Made by a program: the position numbers and the translations under genes. The notes below the pieces were generated by a model. The model searched no databases. It saw nothing but the letters and a program-made list of their open reading frames with translations, and had not been told where the DNA came from. A stretch of 64,000 nt of DNA, from contig NC_091134.1 of assembly GCF_041381155.1 (NCBI RefSeq), forward strand, positions 4,336,001-4,400,000, read 5' to 3'. The DNA comes from Argopecten irradians. Taxonomy: Eukaryota; Mollusca; Bivalvia; Pectinida; Pectinidae. Below are positions 12,101-23,750 of the stretch, piece after piece; the stretch's first letter is position 1, and every line of letters starts with the position of its first letter.

Positions 12101-15100
12101 TTTACGGTCTAACAAAGGATGCATTGTTTTCGATGTTTATGTGACATATATCGTTGTGAGGGGCTTCTTTTATAATGTAATCAAAAGTGCTTCCGCGCTT
12201 TACTCGACTATTGCTTCGAAAAGGAAGTGGGTTAAACTTTTAATATGATTATTTCATCACTCATTGTTGTTAAGTATAGAAATGTATAATTGCTTGCCAA
12301 ACGCTTTTCATGCCATAGCAATGGCCAATAAGATTGTATTTGACATTAATATTACGGCCTATTTCACAGATTAATTGAACGGTTGAATTGATATATTATA
12401 ATTACAAATAGCATATTTAACTCAAAGTTAGTTTGGTGGTCCTGACCACATCGTTCGCTTTACTCGAATGCTTGAACAATTTCACTGTTGTCCCATCGAC
12501 CTTCTAATTAACGACGATTTAGTGTAAGATATGACAAAAAGAAAAGTTATATGACTTTTGATCGAAACGTAAGCGTTTAAACTCGACAATTAAAGCTAGA
12601 TCTGAAACATATTAGTTGGATCACATGACACATCTGTGATTTTAGAAATTTATTTAAACGTTAATTTTGATGACGAAAGAATCAGCATATACAAAGCCAA
12701 TAATGATGTAAAATTGATTATTTAATTGAACACATGCAAATCACATGCTTTTTTCCCTCTCAAGGAGTATTCTCAATTCAAACTACTTGCACAAATCTTT
12801 TCCTCGGACGTTTCTGGTAATTTTGCCTCCATTCCATAGCCAAACTATTTGCAACAAAATTAATATTCTAAAAATACGACGGCTGGGTCACGCTTTGGCT
12901 TTCAGTATGACTGTCGTATCATTTGTTATGTTAATTAGTTTTATCCAATACCAGTTAACCACGGTCATTCACAAAATGTATTACCAGATACCGGACAAGT
13001 TCCTCGGGGCAGTCTTGTCAGTCGGAAAATGTCTTAGAGAGTTGCCAAGTAGTTCCGAAATTCTTCCATTGTCAAACAACGAAGTTGGCAAAATGAGAGA
13101 GATTACTTGAAGTGTAACTATGTCCATTCAACTCATGCTCATCAGATATTCGGGAGGGATACTTAAGTGGGAGAGGTCAAAGTTGATGAAGTCTGGCATC
13201 CCACTAACTCTGTAAGGCCAGCTTTTGACGGGTGTTTGAGGGTTTATTAGCCGGGTTTTTACTCGATAATTTGAGCTTTACTTGATTGGAATTCTGGCAC
13301 GGTTACAATATTCGGACTGTTTGGAACAATGCAGTATGATAAGTGAATTATTAAATAATTACAATATCCATTTAAACAGATAAAGAACATATTCATGTCG
13401 ATCCTTGTACGACATTTTAAATAAAATTTACAAACAATTAACAAACAATCCTTTTGCGAAAACATGCATTATAGCAAAGGTCACCAAGGAAAGTAAAAGC
13501 TAATATACGTACCCGACCTACTCTGCCTTCCGGCCGGATGCGATATGTGTACTACTAGTGCACTGCCGCAGTGAATTACTTGTTGTGGGAAATTTTCTAT
13601 GCTTTTTATTTATTTCCAGTTATTTCATGCTCATGAATGCATATATGTAATTCTTCCGCAAAACTAACTTAACAATTTCTATCATACCGTTTACAACCAG
13701 TATCATTGTTGTACATTTTTCCTTAGAATTAACTGCCGTGTTCATAAGCCAAGGATATCTGACCGTTAATATGTATTACGTTGCCTGGTAGGTAAATCAC
13801 ACAAAACTAGCTGAATAAGATGTAAACAAAGGTGTAAATAGCTGGTTATTATTATCATTATATCTTGCTGCACTAACAGTAATGGACACCAGTTGTAGCT
13901 CTAAAGACGACACCATTATCTGTCTAACAATCATTTGAGCTACAATGTTTCAGCTATAATGAAACTTTACGTTATCAGCAAAACAAATTAACTGCCTTCA
14001 TAACGTCGAATTGTTACAACAAAACTTTCTATTGTCACATGATTTCTGCGGATACTACCGGCGTTCAATAGAATATAATATAACAAATATTATGTGTCTA
14101 CTTCATGACGTCGTTATGAATAAAAACTTACCTATCAGTTCATATTTTGCTTTTTATATGTTTTCTTCTCCTAAAACAACAAAGATTGGTTTCATTGTGA
14201 ACGAATCAAGGAGTCTAATAACGGTGTTGTACAAAGAAATTTAACTATTTACGGTCGCTAGACTTGTAGAAGGTGCTGATTTCCACTTCCGTCGGAAGAA
14301 ATCGATCGCAAACAAAACACCGGAAGTAATAAATTTGTAGGGTTAATAACAAGATTTTCAAGGATATTTTTTAATGTTATTGATCGTGTAACCTATCTTA
14401 ACAAGCGATTGTGTCACATGGTGAGAACAAGCTTAGACGATTGGTTATAAACAATATTAAACCTTGTTACCATTCAATCCTAACACAGATTTCACATTGT
14501 TTTAAGGAGAAATTGGCTCGAGTAGATTAACAATAACCGGCCACAGCCGATAGACGTGCTTCTTACTTTGGGAACTTAAGTAGTCATATATTATATACAT
14601 TGGCCTCGAGATCGCTTGGGAAGTGCGTTATCATTAATAAATGACTTCGATTTATTCCAGACATGTGTTTTGCAGGCCTTTCTGAATCACACTGCGGCTA
14701 TGTGTGTGCACTGGATGTCAATCTGATCACTCACGCACTTTAAGCATGTCCACCGAGCATCAATTCCTTTCAAAAATTACATTTTCTTCGAACCTTTTAT
14801 ATGATTATTGAAAAAATATTGCCGAATTAGGCAGCAAATTTGGTTAATCTCAAGAAATGGTGGAGACTTTCCACGAGAAAATACCGACACACTATTCTGT
14901 GGCATGGCAAGAAAGCCAGAACAACAGAAACATTATTTCAGTATACTCGAGTGTTATGTAGCTCTTTATTAGGGCCGTAATGAAGGATAACGAAATTGAT
15001 ACTTCAAATGAACCGATTCGTCTTTCTTTCTAAGTCTTTTCCATGTTGCTATAATACTTCGTGCCAAAACTGTAAAATATGTAACCGATTTTGACGTTTG

Positions 15101-18100
15101 CGGTAACAGATTTGACTATCCTACTATAAGTGGAAGAATCGTAACATCTCATATCGTTAATAGGCTAACCTGAAATAACTATTGATTATCAAAGGGAAAG
15201 TTAAAAAGTACGTATTTTGCAACATTTGCTGATTAAGTAAATGTATAACACGCAATGATAAATACATAAATATAAATATATAGCTTCCAGTTGTCAATCT
15301 AACTACAGATGACGTCAGCTGCCGTTCATGACATCTTTAGTTGGGTTACATCGATGCAATATATCAACTTCACCCAAGTGTGACGTCATTTGAAACAATG
15401 AGAAAAAAATATGAAAGTATTCAGATTATTCATTTAGCGGTTTTTATCGAGAAAATATCATTTTAGATACAAATATTCCTGATGAGAGCAGTGACTATAT
15501 GGACAAGGTGCAAAAAACAGATTCCCATAATCTTAAAAAATAATGTTTTATGACTTGAGGAATTTGATAATGAACTAATTTCATCGTAAAAAGTATAATT
15601 ATATTCCCTTGTCACGGATTATAATTAAATTTACCGAGCTGAAAGCTGAAAAAGAGGGAATAAAAAATTAATGTGCCTTTTCCTTTTAATCATTCTTAAA
15701 AGAGTTTTGCTGTATAAAATGTCTCGTTGTTTTCTCTCTGTACTCCCTAATTCGGACTGAGCTAAGGTGATTACGTATAAAATGCCATCCAAGTGGATGC
15801 ATTTGTCAAATTATAACCAAAACCGTGTTTTGCGTTTAAACGGTAATATTATCAATTGCTCGGGACTGAAACTATAAAGCTTTACCAAACAAAAAGGGAA
15901 TTTGTGAAATAATAATTCTCCTATACCTTCCGTTGGTGTAATGATATGTAGAACATGTTTCGTGACGTCGCGCGTTATTCAATTCGCCTGCAATCCTGGG
16001 AGAATTATAGGGCAATATATCCCCTGGGAGAATTATAGGGCCATAAATTCCCTAAGAAGGCAGTTTGATGATGAAATCGTTCTTAATAGCAAACCATTAA
16101 TTCGAGTTTTCCATATTCCATAGCGGTATGTTTGCAATCATAATGTGATAATAATCCTCATTGAATTACAAGCGTTAAATGCCTTATAATTAAATTTAAT
16201 TAATTTACAGTTTCATATAACTACAATGAATTTATTTACACTTTCATTTACCTCTTTGTGTTTTTAAGTTTGGAAATTACCTAACACACTATGCTATATG
16301 CATACAATCCTTTTATCAGTCTGTATTGTGATATGACATTAACGGTAACATCATAGTGAAGGCAATGATATGACGTTAATATCTAAAGATTGCTGAAGGA
16401 AAAATTGTTTCTGTTCATACTTGCAATGCATCTGTAAAATCTTGATTTAAATATATGTGTGATTTATAATATTTCTCATTCACAGTAAATACATAAGATA
16501 CTTTATTTAGCTCTTCGAGTCAATTTTAATTACAACTTTCATGTAATGTGTAGTCATTTATTATCCTATCTGGATTCCTATCACTCTACGCTTGGCAATG
16601 TGGCAGTGTCTACTTATCCGTCTATAAAACTAAACTAATTTCCTATGTCTATACTAGTCATATCTGAGGCACCATATTTTTCCTTTTTGTGACGACAATT
16701 AATCATGGATTGACGTATTATTGATACAGATCAGTAGGCAGACTCTAGTCGGTGGTAGATAAGTATCCACAACCGACACTAGGCGCGTCCCCAAACCTTA
16801 GCGGATCAGCCACAGACTTATGGCATTTAGTGCCTGCCTATTAAGTAAATACTGGCCATTCTGTTTGGTTCGTAACACCTTCTATCTGATTTAGACACAT
16901 CACGACCACTCCCTAAATCCTATCTGATTTAGACACATCTCGACCACCTCCTAAATCCTATCTCAGAAACCGCCCCGTAACATCTCGTGGTACTGGACAG
17001 GTTTGCTCAAAAAATGGAAATTGTTAAAGTGCAGTAGATGTCGGGGTTTGACCGACTTGATTATATATAATATATATATTATCTTTAGACTGTTTACTTC
17101 ATTACTACTGACAAATTTTACAAATAATGTAGTTGTACAACAGAGAATAATAGAAAACAGTACTTATGCACGTATATATTTGTGAATTTGCTCTATCAGA
17201 TGGTTTCATGTCAATTGGTTTTGGTCCTGAACAAAAAAGGAATTGAACATATTTCGCAAGGAGTAAAACATAACGACTGAACATCCAAATCGCTTTCTTA
17301 AGCATTTGAAATTATATGAAAAAAAAATCTTAAGTACAACATATGATTTACTAAATAAAAGACACCCCGTCAGAGAAAACAATTAATGAGATTGAAATCA
17401 ATTTTCTGACATGCTAACATCGTTTTATGGAGATGAACACACACAAATCAATCCCGATTTCTATAGAGTCATTATATCTAAAGATTAAATGGTAATTGAA
17501 ATAGATATGTTGTTGTATCCATCCTTTGACTTTTGGGGTAAAATCAAGGTTAATCATCTAGTGGAATGGTCATAATAGACATCCCGTAATTTGAACTAAT
17601 TAACTCCATACAAACATCAATATAAACAACGCGAAACGACGATGTGCGTGCACAAATAGACATTACTGATGATTTACCATGTATGCAGCTTATTATAATT
17701 CATCCGATCTCGTATTGCATGCCACATGTAGTTATTTCGAAATTGATGTCGTTTACCCTACTCTGACCTTAACTCAAAGATCTAAGTTACCAAATAACGT
17801 TTTCTGTAGGATCTAAAGTATTTTAAGATCACATTTGAATGTGTGAATATGTCATGTCTTGTCATTTCATATCAAAACTGAATCTTATGAATCCAAAGTG
17901 CAATTCTTTTCCAGAATTTGCTTTCTCTCTTCTTATGTTGACTCATACTCTCTAACAAAAAGACCTTAAACGAAAAGAAAACGAACTCTTACACACACAA
18001 GAAGGCGTTAGATTACTCCTGTCACTGGATCTTTTTGTTTGGTACTGAAGGTATCAACATAAAAAAGTAAAACGTGTCAAGGAAGGCAGATTGTGCCCAC

Positions 18101-21100
18101 GTAATTAACTAATAGTGTATATGCTGATAACATGTTTGACATAGAGATAGTTGTCAAAAAGAACACGTTTTGTATCTTGTACTGTGAAGCATATTTTATG
18201 TGACTACTAACAACTCATGGTAATGTGACATTAACAGTCTACAATACAGACGATAGATAACACTGATTTCATGTCTGGAAGCATTGCCAATTAAAAAGAA
18301 AGAGTGGAAGAAATGAGTGTAGGAAATAAATGTATTGCAATCGATTAGCTGTATAAAAATCGTGACTTATGATAAAATATCTCCAATCAGATATCGTGAT
18401 ATTCTGTTAAGAGGACGATTTTGCTATTCTACAAACACATATGAAATTTATGTCTTAATACACGGAAAGAAAATGGCATATTGTGTCTATTATTGTCAGA
18501 GGTGCGTCGATCATATGACGCTGGTGTAATATTGTATTCGGCGACGTATGTGGTGTTAATGTAATTGTGTTCTGTTGATTATATACAGACAGTTGCAGGC
18601 AAATGTATGCATTGTATTAGCAGTTACACAATTCTATTACAATCAGAGGTTATGTGGCTATTGTGTAGACGTCTTTCAAACCCCTGTCGTGGTAATACTG
18701 TATGTACAGACATGACAAATGATGGAGACTTCCACTCTGAAGTACCCCGCGTGGGGGTTTAGTTATACTGTATCTATCATTTTATCGCCATCCCAGAAAA
18801 TGATGCATTTACACTTGACATCTATAGTAATATATATGTTACCAGACTTTATTGTTTTACAGTATATGTCCGAGTTTCAGTTTACAATGTTGATTAATGA
18901 GGGACATCCAATTGACAAAAATGAAAAAATCATTCATAGAATGAAGTCACATTTATATCGATTGCATGACAACCTGTCCTGAAAATTAAATGGAAGATGC
19001 AATGATTGAAAGCATGCATAATTTACTACTTTCGTTCAATGTTACGTTACTTTGACAAACACAAAGCTATCCAGTATTAAATTGATATAGAATGGATATA
19101 GTTTTGTAGGTCGAAGCTGCCCGACCCTGCTTGACGTGACCTTTACTCTCGTAAATTCGTATGGAAATTATATCTGCCAAAGTTAAGGTTTCATATCAGA
19201 CATCATAGGTAAGGACATTTTAGCTTACGACACCGAACGGGATCAGCAACGTCATAAAGGTATCTAATGTTTAAGTTTACATTATAAACTGTAAATGTCA
19301 GAGTATGGCTGCATCTGTAGTTATATTTTAATCATGTTAAAATCACTTATCGCCATACCTCAGCGCAGTTATTTTCACTTTATCGAGTTAAAAGGAAAGT
19401 GATAAGAGCCGTTTACTAAAGGTCGAGTTAAACAGACACAATATACAGGAGTTTGCTAAACTTCGATACATTTTCTAAATTATCGAAAATCATCAATTCC
19501 AAACATTTTTATTGATACACTAACGCCTGATGGTGCTTTGTCTCATAATTTACCTGCTTTTATGTACCCAAATCCCGTTTACGGTGCATTATTTCCATAG
19601 TAATAAAATGCTTTGTCTATTTTTCCGCAATAGAAGCAAAATGTTATCTAGTGTCTTTAGACGTTGATTTATAATTCTTAATGGCGGTGCGAGTAATGAT
19701 TTGTCTTGTTGACAAGTGCTAAATTGGTAATGGTGAAAACGACAGTTTAATTCGTTAGGTTGCCATATGTAACATCCAAGAGAAACTTCAGATTTTGAAA
19801 ATGTCAGCCAGAACACTTCTAATGTTCCACCTGCGTCAAAAAGCAAGTCAACATTTTCCGCCCAGAAACATTTAAATCCGCGTTTGTTTGTTTGATTACG
19901 TCTAATAGATACTTTAACCATTCCATAGTATTACACAAACAGTTAATGACCTGGTAATTTGGTGTCGGATACAAACTTGTACTTTAATACATTAGTTTGT
20001 TAACCCAGTACTCTATGGCTGAATTAACAAATGTCATTCGGAACTATAGCTTGTCTAAAAGCAAGGGATTCGAACATCAGGCATGTTTTTTCAATGAATG
20101 TTTTGAAAAGTCAGCTGCGGTTAATGATACGTGCTTCTGTTATATAATACATACTACAATTAGCTTCGACATACGTACGTTTGCATTGATTGGTTATTCA
20201 ATAAAACATTAAAATATTCTATTAAATGGGTAATCACTCTTTATTCAAAGTTTAATTTAATTACAAAATCACTTCCGTTTCGACTAGGGTATGCAGACAG
20301 TAAAAAATCTAATTGTTCTTCAATCTCGATGATATCATTTTAATTCAGTAATGTTTTATCGTATTGCTTTTATCGAATACGATTTACAGTTTGAATTTCA
20401 AGCTTTTTTGTTTTGAACTTTGCGATTTTCTACTATCATTCACAAGCAGATTCTAACATATATTGTTACAGTAAGACGAACATACCTGATACGAAATTAT
20501 TCTTATTAGATATAAGTTCAAGTCCTTTGTTTTGGCTTCTCTTTTTTATACTTCTTTTAGAACGTATTAAGAAATTGTTTATAACGAATTATCTTTGGTA
20601 ATAAATGATGTTGAGATTCAATCAAGTCCATATTTGCTCTATGATGATTTTTTTCGGAACTTCTTTCTGAAAGAGCTGAATGTAGTCTTGTTTTAAAGTC
20701 ATCTTTGGCCAAAGAGGGGAAGCAATTGAAATAAAATCAAATAAGATCAAACAACTATACAATGTATTGTCGATAACGGACAATCTCTTAGCGAAAACGT
20801 TGTTTCTAACTTTACAATTGAAGAGTAAACTTATAGTTCCTATGTTGATCATAGGTGTAAACAGCCTATGACGTTAATTTACTTATGTTTTCGGAAACTC
20901 TATAGCTTTTCTCCTTGTCCCATGTGATTCGTTATAGTAAAAGTATTTAAATCTCTAATAGATTGAACGGCTGGGGGTACAAAAAGGCTATATTGAAATC
21001 ATTATTACTTTGTACTATGTCTATGTCAGTATAGCAGAAGAAGCGAATGTCCTGGAGAAAACTGACATTGTATTTATGGTCGTCGTTATAGTCAGAAATT

Positions 21101-23579
21101 TGGTATTGTGAATTATTTCGTTTTCATTAAAACTAATTAATTAATTGAACAAGGGATCGATTATTAATCATTTCAACTATCCCATTACAACTCTCTATAA
21201 TTACATGTGGCACAAATATCATGGTGTCAGATAGACCAACAATGAGAGAAGTATCCGAGAGATCATAGAGAGTACTTTTCAAAATTAGCGATTGTTACGT
21301 CTTATCTCCATAATAGCACTAGCAAGAACGACTAAATGTTAATTCATAAGTAATTGGTAAAAACCATATCAAGATGCACTGATTTTTGCAGTCATTCATA
21401 ATCAATCAGAAAAGGAATTTATTTTTATCGAACAATTAAATAGTGTGCTACCAATTCAGAAACCTTTGATCACTAAGGAAAGATATCAAAACAATTTGCC
21501 ATTACTTAATGTGTTATTGATATTTTTGGTAATTCAAACATCTCTATGGATCAAATATTAACTTTAAAGAACTTTAAAAAACAGATTTACTCTAATTACT
21601 AGTCACAGATGCCATGGAACACACTATAGGCAACGTGACAACTAAACCTTATAAAACAAAGCATACCCACCCTAATTCGTAAAAGCTGGTTTTTTCGGAT
21701 ATTAAGCATTTCTGAATTTTGAGATATTATTAATAGAAGATGATAATCTGTGAAGAAGATGATATTTTTGAAAATGTAAACTATTATTGATTAACATATC
21801 TCGCTGGCGTCAGTTACTGGGCAATGATATCGATATTGGTAATTGATATGTATGTTTGTTAATGCTGAAATTTAACCATCGTTTTGCCAAGCTCGTTGAT
21901 ACAATATTCCAGATAAAATTTGTATCTAATAGTGATGCACTGTGATTTACAGTCGGATTACAATTTAATCCAGATTGGTTTTCCAGTTGGTGGAGACGAT
22001 CAGCTGATAACCAAATTTATAATAGCGGGTGAGGCTCTCCTGGGTTTTCTACAGTGTGCATATGTACGGGTTATTAGTTTTAATATTTCATGGTGAACTG
22101 CAGATGATCTCATATAATACTGCTCTAAAATGCGAGAAACAGTCCATAAAGTTTGATGAATATTTGGGTATTGGAATCTTGTTTGCATGATCAAATTGAT
22201 TTTTTTAACAATAATAAATATGAAAGGTAATGCTATTGACAACTATTAGTTGATATCGTGTTGGAAAAAATAGTTCCACAAAACCTTAAATCTCAATAAG
22301 ATAATGCAATCATATGCTTCTAATGAAATTTATTCAGTCTATGCCAATTACTTAAAGACCCACTGTATTATCGAAACAAAAGTTTAAGGATAATTACTAA
22401 GCTAGATTTTCTGTAACTATAGTTTATAATGAACTTGAAACCCGAATAGATGCAGGAACCCTGCTTAAATCTATTGCTTACAACGAAGGTTCCCTGTCTT
22501 GTGTAGCGTAGTCACTGTTTCCAACCGGATGTGGGTAACTGTAGATACGCTCCATAAACATGGTACTGGTAATCAACTACGTGTACTGTGCGGTATTTAG
22601 CGGATGCCAGGAAACGTAGAAGACCCGCGTTATGAAAATTAGCATTTCTGTATCTAAAGTTGTCCAGAGGTGCTTAAGTGAAAAAATTAATAACTTTTCC
22701 GACTCTACAAAAATATCAAACTCGTTTTAGAGTTGAAATTAAAAATCAAAATCCGTTTCGGAAACATAAATTAAAACGAATCTTTAAGCATTCATGTATT
22801 TCTGCAAAGTTTCGACCGAAACAGCTGTATGCCATCAGGACAATGTAATCGTCAGCGTGAAGATGTTGAAAAACGTGTAAAATAATGACAGTTGTGTTCA
22901 CTTGCTTTAAATCGATGGATAAAAAAGCGTTAATTTGCATAATAAACCAAATGTAGCTGTGCATTGGCGTCTTAAGAATGAAAAATTAGCAAAATTAAAA
23001 ATAGGATTTTTTTTTTATTAACATTATTGCAATCATACCTTGATAAGTTGTCGAAAGCACACAATTACATAATAACATTAACGCGTATAGGCGTAATTCG
23101 TTATGGGATCGAACTTTTTTCCTTAGATACAGTTAATTATAACTACTGACGATCGTAAATCGAACTTCATTTACATTAATGATTTTTCCCAACTAAAGAG
23201 TGCTCGTTTTACTACGATCTGATAGCAGATCTTTATCGTTTTCTTTACACACTACCCAATGATAATTGTTAAGATAATGTTGGTTTTTTTTTGTAAGCCT
23301 TACTTAATTACAAGTTAAGATAATCTAGCAATCAGGAACATAAAATTGGAGCAAAACATTTTTTTTCATATATTGTCCGCGAATTTTGTCTTTTAATTCA
23401 TTAAACATATTGAATTTGCAAAAATAATGATTGTATACAATTGACAAAAACATCATCATAGTAAGATCAATAATATATGTAAGTTAGATATATGTACGTT
23501 TAAAAGCACTCACCTTTCCTTCCGTGTATAGTGAGAAAGCTACAAGTAACACACAGCCTGAGAGAAGTCCTGAAACCAT
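3172..23579 (-). CDS. sCAP/SCP-like PRXamide neuropeptide precursor, 8 coding exons (whole gene)
   Basis: Joined exons give a 184-residue secreted precursor. Residues 1-22 are a hydrophobic signal peptide. K30-R31 precedes APGRQHPRL (32-40), followed by the amide donor G41 and R42-R43. An acidic linker (44-87) follows. Then come YQNFLAYPRG (88-97, donor G98, R99), a degenerate SSNPMAFSRDAR with no amide donor, and AMFSYPRL (112-119, donor G120, R121). The C-terminal domain has six cysteines (136, 137, 150, 155, 156, 174). Every exon is bounded by a consensus acceptor and a GT donor, and all seven introns are phase 0, which is unlikely by chance. The FLAYPR/FSYPRLG-R motifs and APG...PRL resemble molluscan small cardioactive peptides, which act on heart and gut muscle; I name that family from memory of its motifs, without a search. 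Another PRXamide family is the main alternative. Intron 1 is about 12.6 kb; the others are 0.29-2.3 kb. Confidence 0.82.
3484..3678 (-). CDS. Neuropeptide precursor exon 7: FSYPRLG-R peptide plus Cys-rich domain
   Basis: The exon has 65 codons in phase 0-0. It opens MFSYPRLGRSG after a strong acceptor (ttttttctcacag), giving AMFSYPRL-amide with Ala from exon 6. The rest is a compact domain with cysteines arranged CC-x12-C-x4-CC-x17-C, including CPASECC. The donor after VLD is a perfect GTAAGT. An open frame continues through the donor, but it loses cysteines and becomes low-quality sequence, so I end the exon at the donor. The first ATG codes an internal Met, not a start. Confidence 0.85.
5696..5728 (-). 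CDS. Neuropeptide precursor exon 6: degenerate peptide copy
   Basis: The exon has 33 nt in phase 0-0 and encodes NPMAFSRDARA. The acceptor is gtatttcacag and the donor GTAAGT. Aligned with exon 5 it keeps the A-aromatic core (MAF) but reads SRDAR where the pattern is PRxGR, so both the proline and the amide-donor glycine are lost. It probably yields a non-amidated spacer fragment. Confidence 0.75.
6055..6090 (-). CDS. Neuropeptide precursor exon 5: NFLAYPRG-G-R peptide
   Basis: The exon has 36 nt in phase 0-0 and encodes NFLAYPRGGRSS. The acceptor is tgtttttctag and the donor GTGAGT. It is the copy closest to the SCP pattern (N-aromatic-LA-aromatic-PR-x-G-R). The residue before the amide donor is Gly, where Met or Leu is expected. 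Predicted product: YQNFLAYPRG-amide, with YQ from exon 4, released at single Arg residues. Confidence 0.8.
7126..7230 (+). repeat. 52-bp tandem duplication
   Basis: The block 'gtttgtggaagtcgacacag' through 'tgtacctggaatagaag' occurs twice (starts 7130 and 7182) with about three differences. It lies in intron 4 of the neuropeptide gene. Nearby open frame 7331-7465 (44 codons) is GC-richer and could be decayed retroelement sequence, but I cannot assign it. Confidence 0.8.
7937..8065 (-). CDS. Neuropeptide precursor exon 4: acidic linker
   Basis: The exon has 43 codons in phase 0-0 and runs from QTNDSVGGG to ANPERYQ. The acceptor is gccatttccag and the donor GTTTGT. The segment is Gly-rich then acidic and amphipathic (around EQYVNLFVDLLSSAIQ), with no dibasic site. 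It acts as a spacer between the first peptide and the peptide cluster. Its single Arg before YQ is the only nearby basic residue that could release the N-terminus of the exon-5 peptide. Confidence 0.78.
10409..10447 (-). CDS. Neuropeptide precursor exon 3: QHPRL-G-RR peptide
   Basis: The exon has 39 nt in phase 0-0 and encodes GRQHPRLGRRSQE. The acceptor is attgctttag and the donor GTATGT. PRLG followed by RR is a canonical amidation-plus-dibasic cleavage motif. With AP from exon 2 the predicted product is APGRQHPRL-amide. An internal GR leaves a possible alternative product QHPRL-amide, whose N-terminal Gln could cyclise. Confidence 0.8.
10907..10939 (-). CDS. Neuropeptide precursor exon 2: propeptide ending in KR site
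   Basis: The exon has 33 nt in phase 0-0 and encodes AVSIDRQKRAP. The acceptor is pyrimidine-rich (gtttcttacag) and the donor is GTAAGC. The KR pair is a prohormone-convertase site, so the last two residues, AP, open the first mature peptide, which continues in exon 3. The mature peptide is therefore split across an intron. Confidence 0.8.
13513..13551 (-). pseudogene. Decayed copy of neuropeptide exon 3 (or poorly supported extra exon)
   Basis: The stretch shares TCTGCCT...CGGATGC (plus-strand spelling) with exon 3, with one base more between the two blocks. It ends in a good GTACGT donor. Read from a TAG acceptor it is 39 nt, phase 0 and open (YTYRIRPEGRVGR), but in that frame the HPRLGR motif is lost, and the acceptor has no pyrimidine tract. 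It lies inside intron 1. A relic of exon duplication is more likely than a used exon. Confidence 0.35.
15995..16050 (+). repeat. 28-bp tandem duplication
   Basis: The sequence 'cctgggagaattatagggc' occurs at 15995 and 16023 with similar AT-rich spacers. Confidence 0.8.
16882..16963 (+). repeat. 38-bp tandem duplication
   Basis: The sequence 'ctatctgatttagacacatc' followed by 'cgaccac' and 'cctaaatc' occurs at 16882 and 16920. A truncated third start is at 16958. Confidence 0.8.
23514..23579 (-). CDS. Neuropeptide precursor exon 1: signal peptide
   Basis: The exon has 22 codons starting at the ATG (23579-23577), reading MVSGLLSGCVLLVAFSLYTE then GK. A hydrophobic core (residues 9-17, CVLLVAFSL) follows a short neutral N-terminus, typical of a secretory signal. 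The exon ends GGAAAG with a strong GTGAGT donor in phase 0. Signal cleavage probably falls just after the core, near S16-G21. I see no earlier in-frame start close by. The upstream sequence carries two CACGTG boxes and an ETS-like motif (separate entry). Confidence 0.85.
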
Positions 23580-23663
23580 GATGCCTAATTTAAATGTTCT
23601 CCCTTTCTTCCTTTGCTGCAGCAGTTATGGGCGAAAACCGAAAATCTTTCTCTATGAGCAGGA

Positions 23664-23750
23664 CACGTGCTTTGCTTGATATAGGCTGGCAACACCCACT
23701 TTTGTCAACTTCTTCTCGACGTCAGCAGCTATGGGTCACGTGACATCCGG
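23664..23750 (-). promoter_or_regulatory. Candidate promoter region of the neuropeptide gene
   Basis: Within 175 bp upstream of the exon 1 start are two CACGTG E-boxes (23664-23669, 23737-23742), a GACGTC half-CRE (23718-23723) and an ETS-like CCGGATGT on the minus strand (23743-23750). There is no clear TATA box. The motifs are seen; their activity is inferred from position. Confidence 0.4.

Larger units (their letters stand above)
10940..23513. other. Large intron 1 of the neuropeptide gene, no other gene seen
   Basis: About 12.6 kb of AT-rich sequence. It contains A-runs near 11795-11825, two short tandem duplications (15.99 and 16.88 kb), the exon-like relic at 13.5 kb, and many open frames of 60-120 codons with no recognisable domain or splice framing. 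I find no supportable gene here. Confidence 0.55.

Noticed and set aside
19589-19921. 110-codon minus-strand frame inside intron 1
   Set aside because: No recognisable motif or signal; frames of this length are expected by chance over 64 kb.
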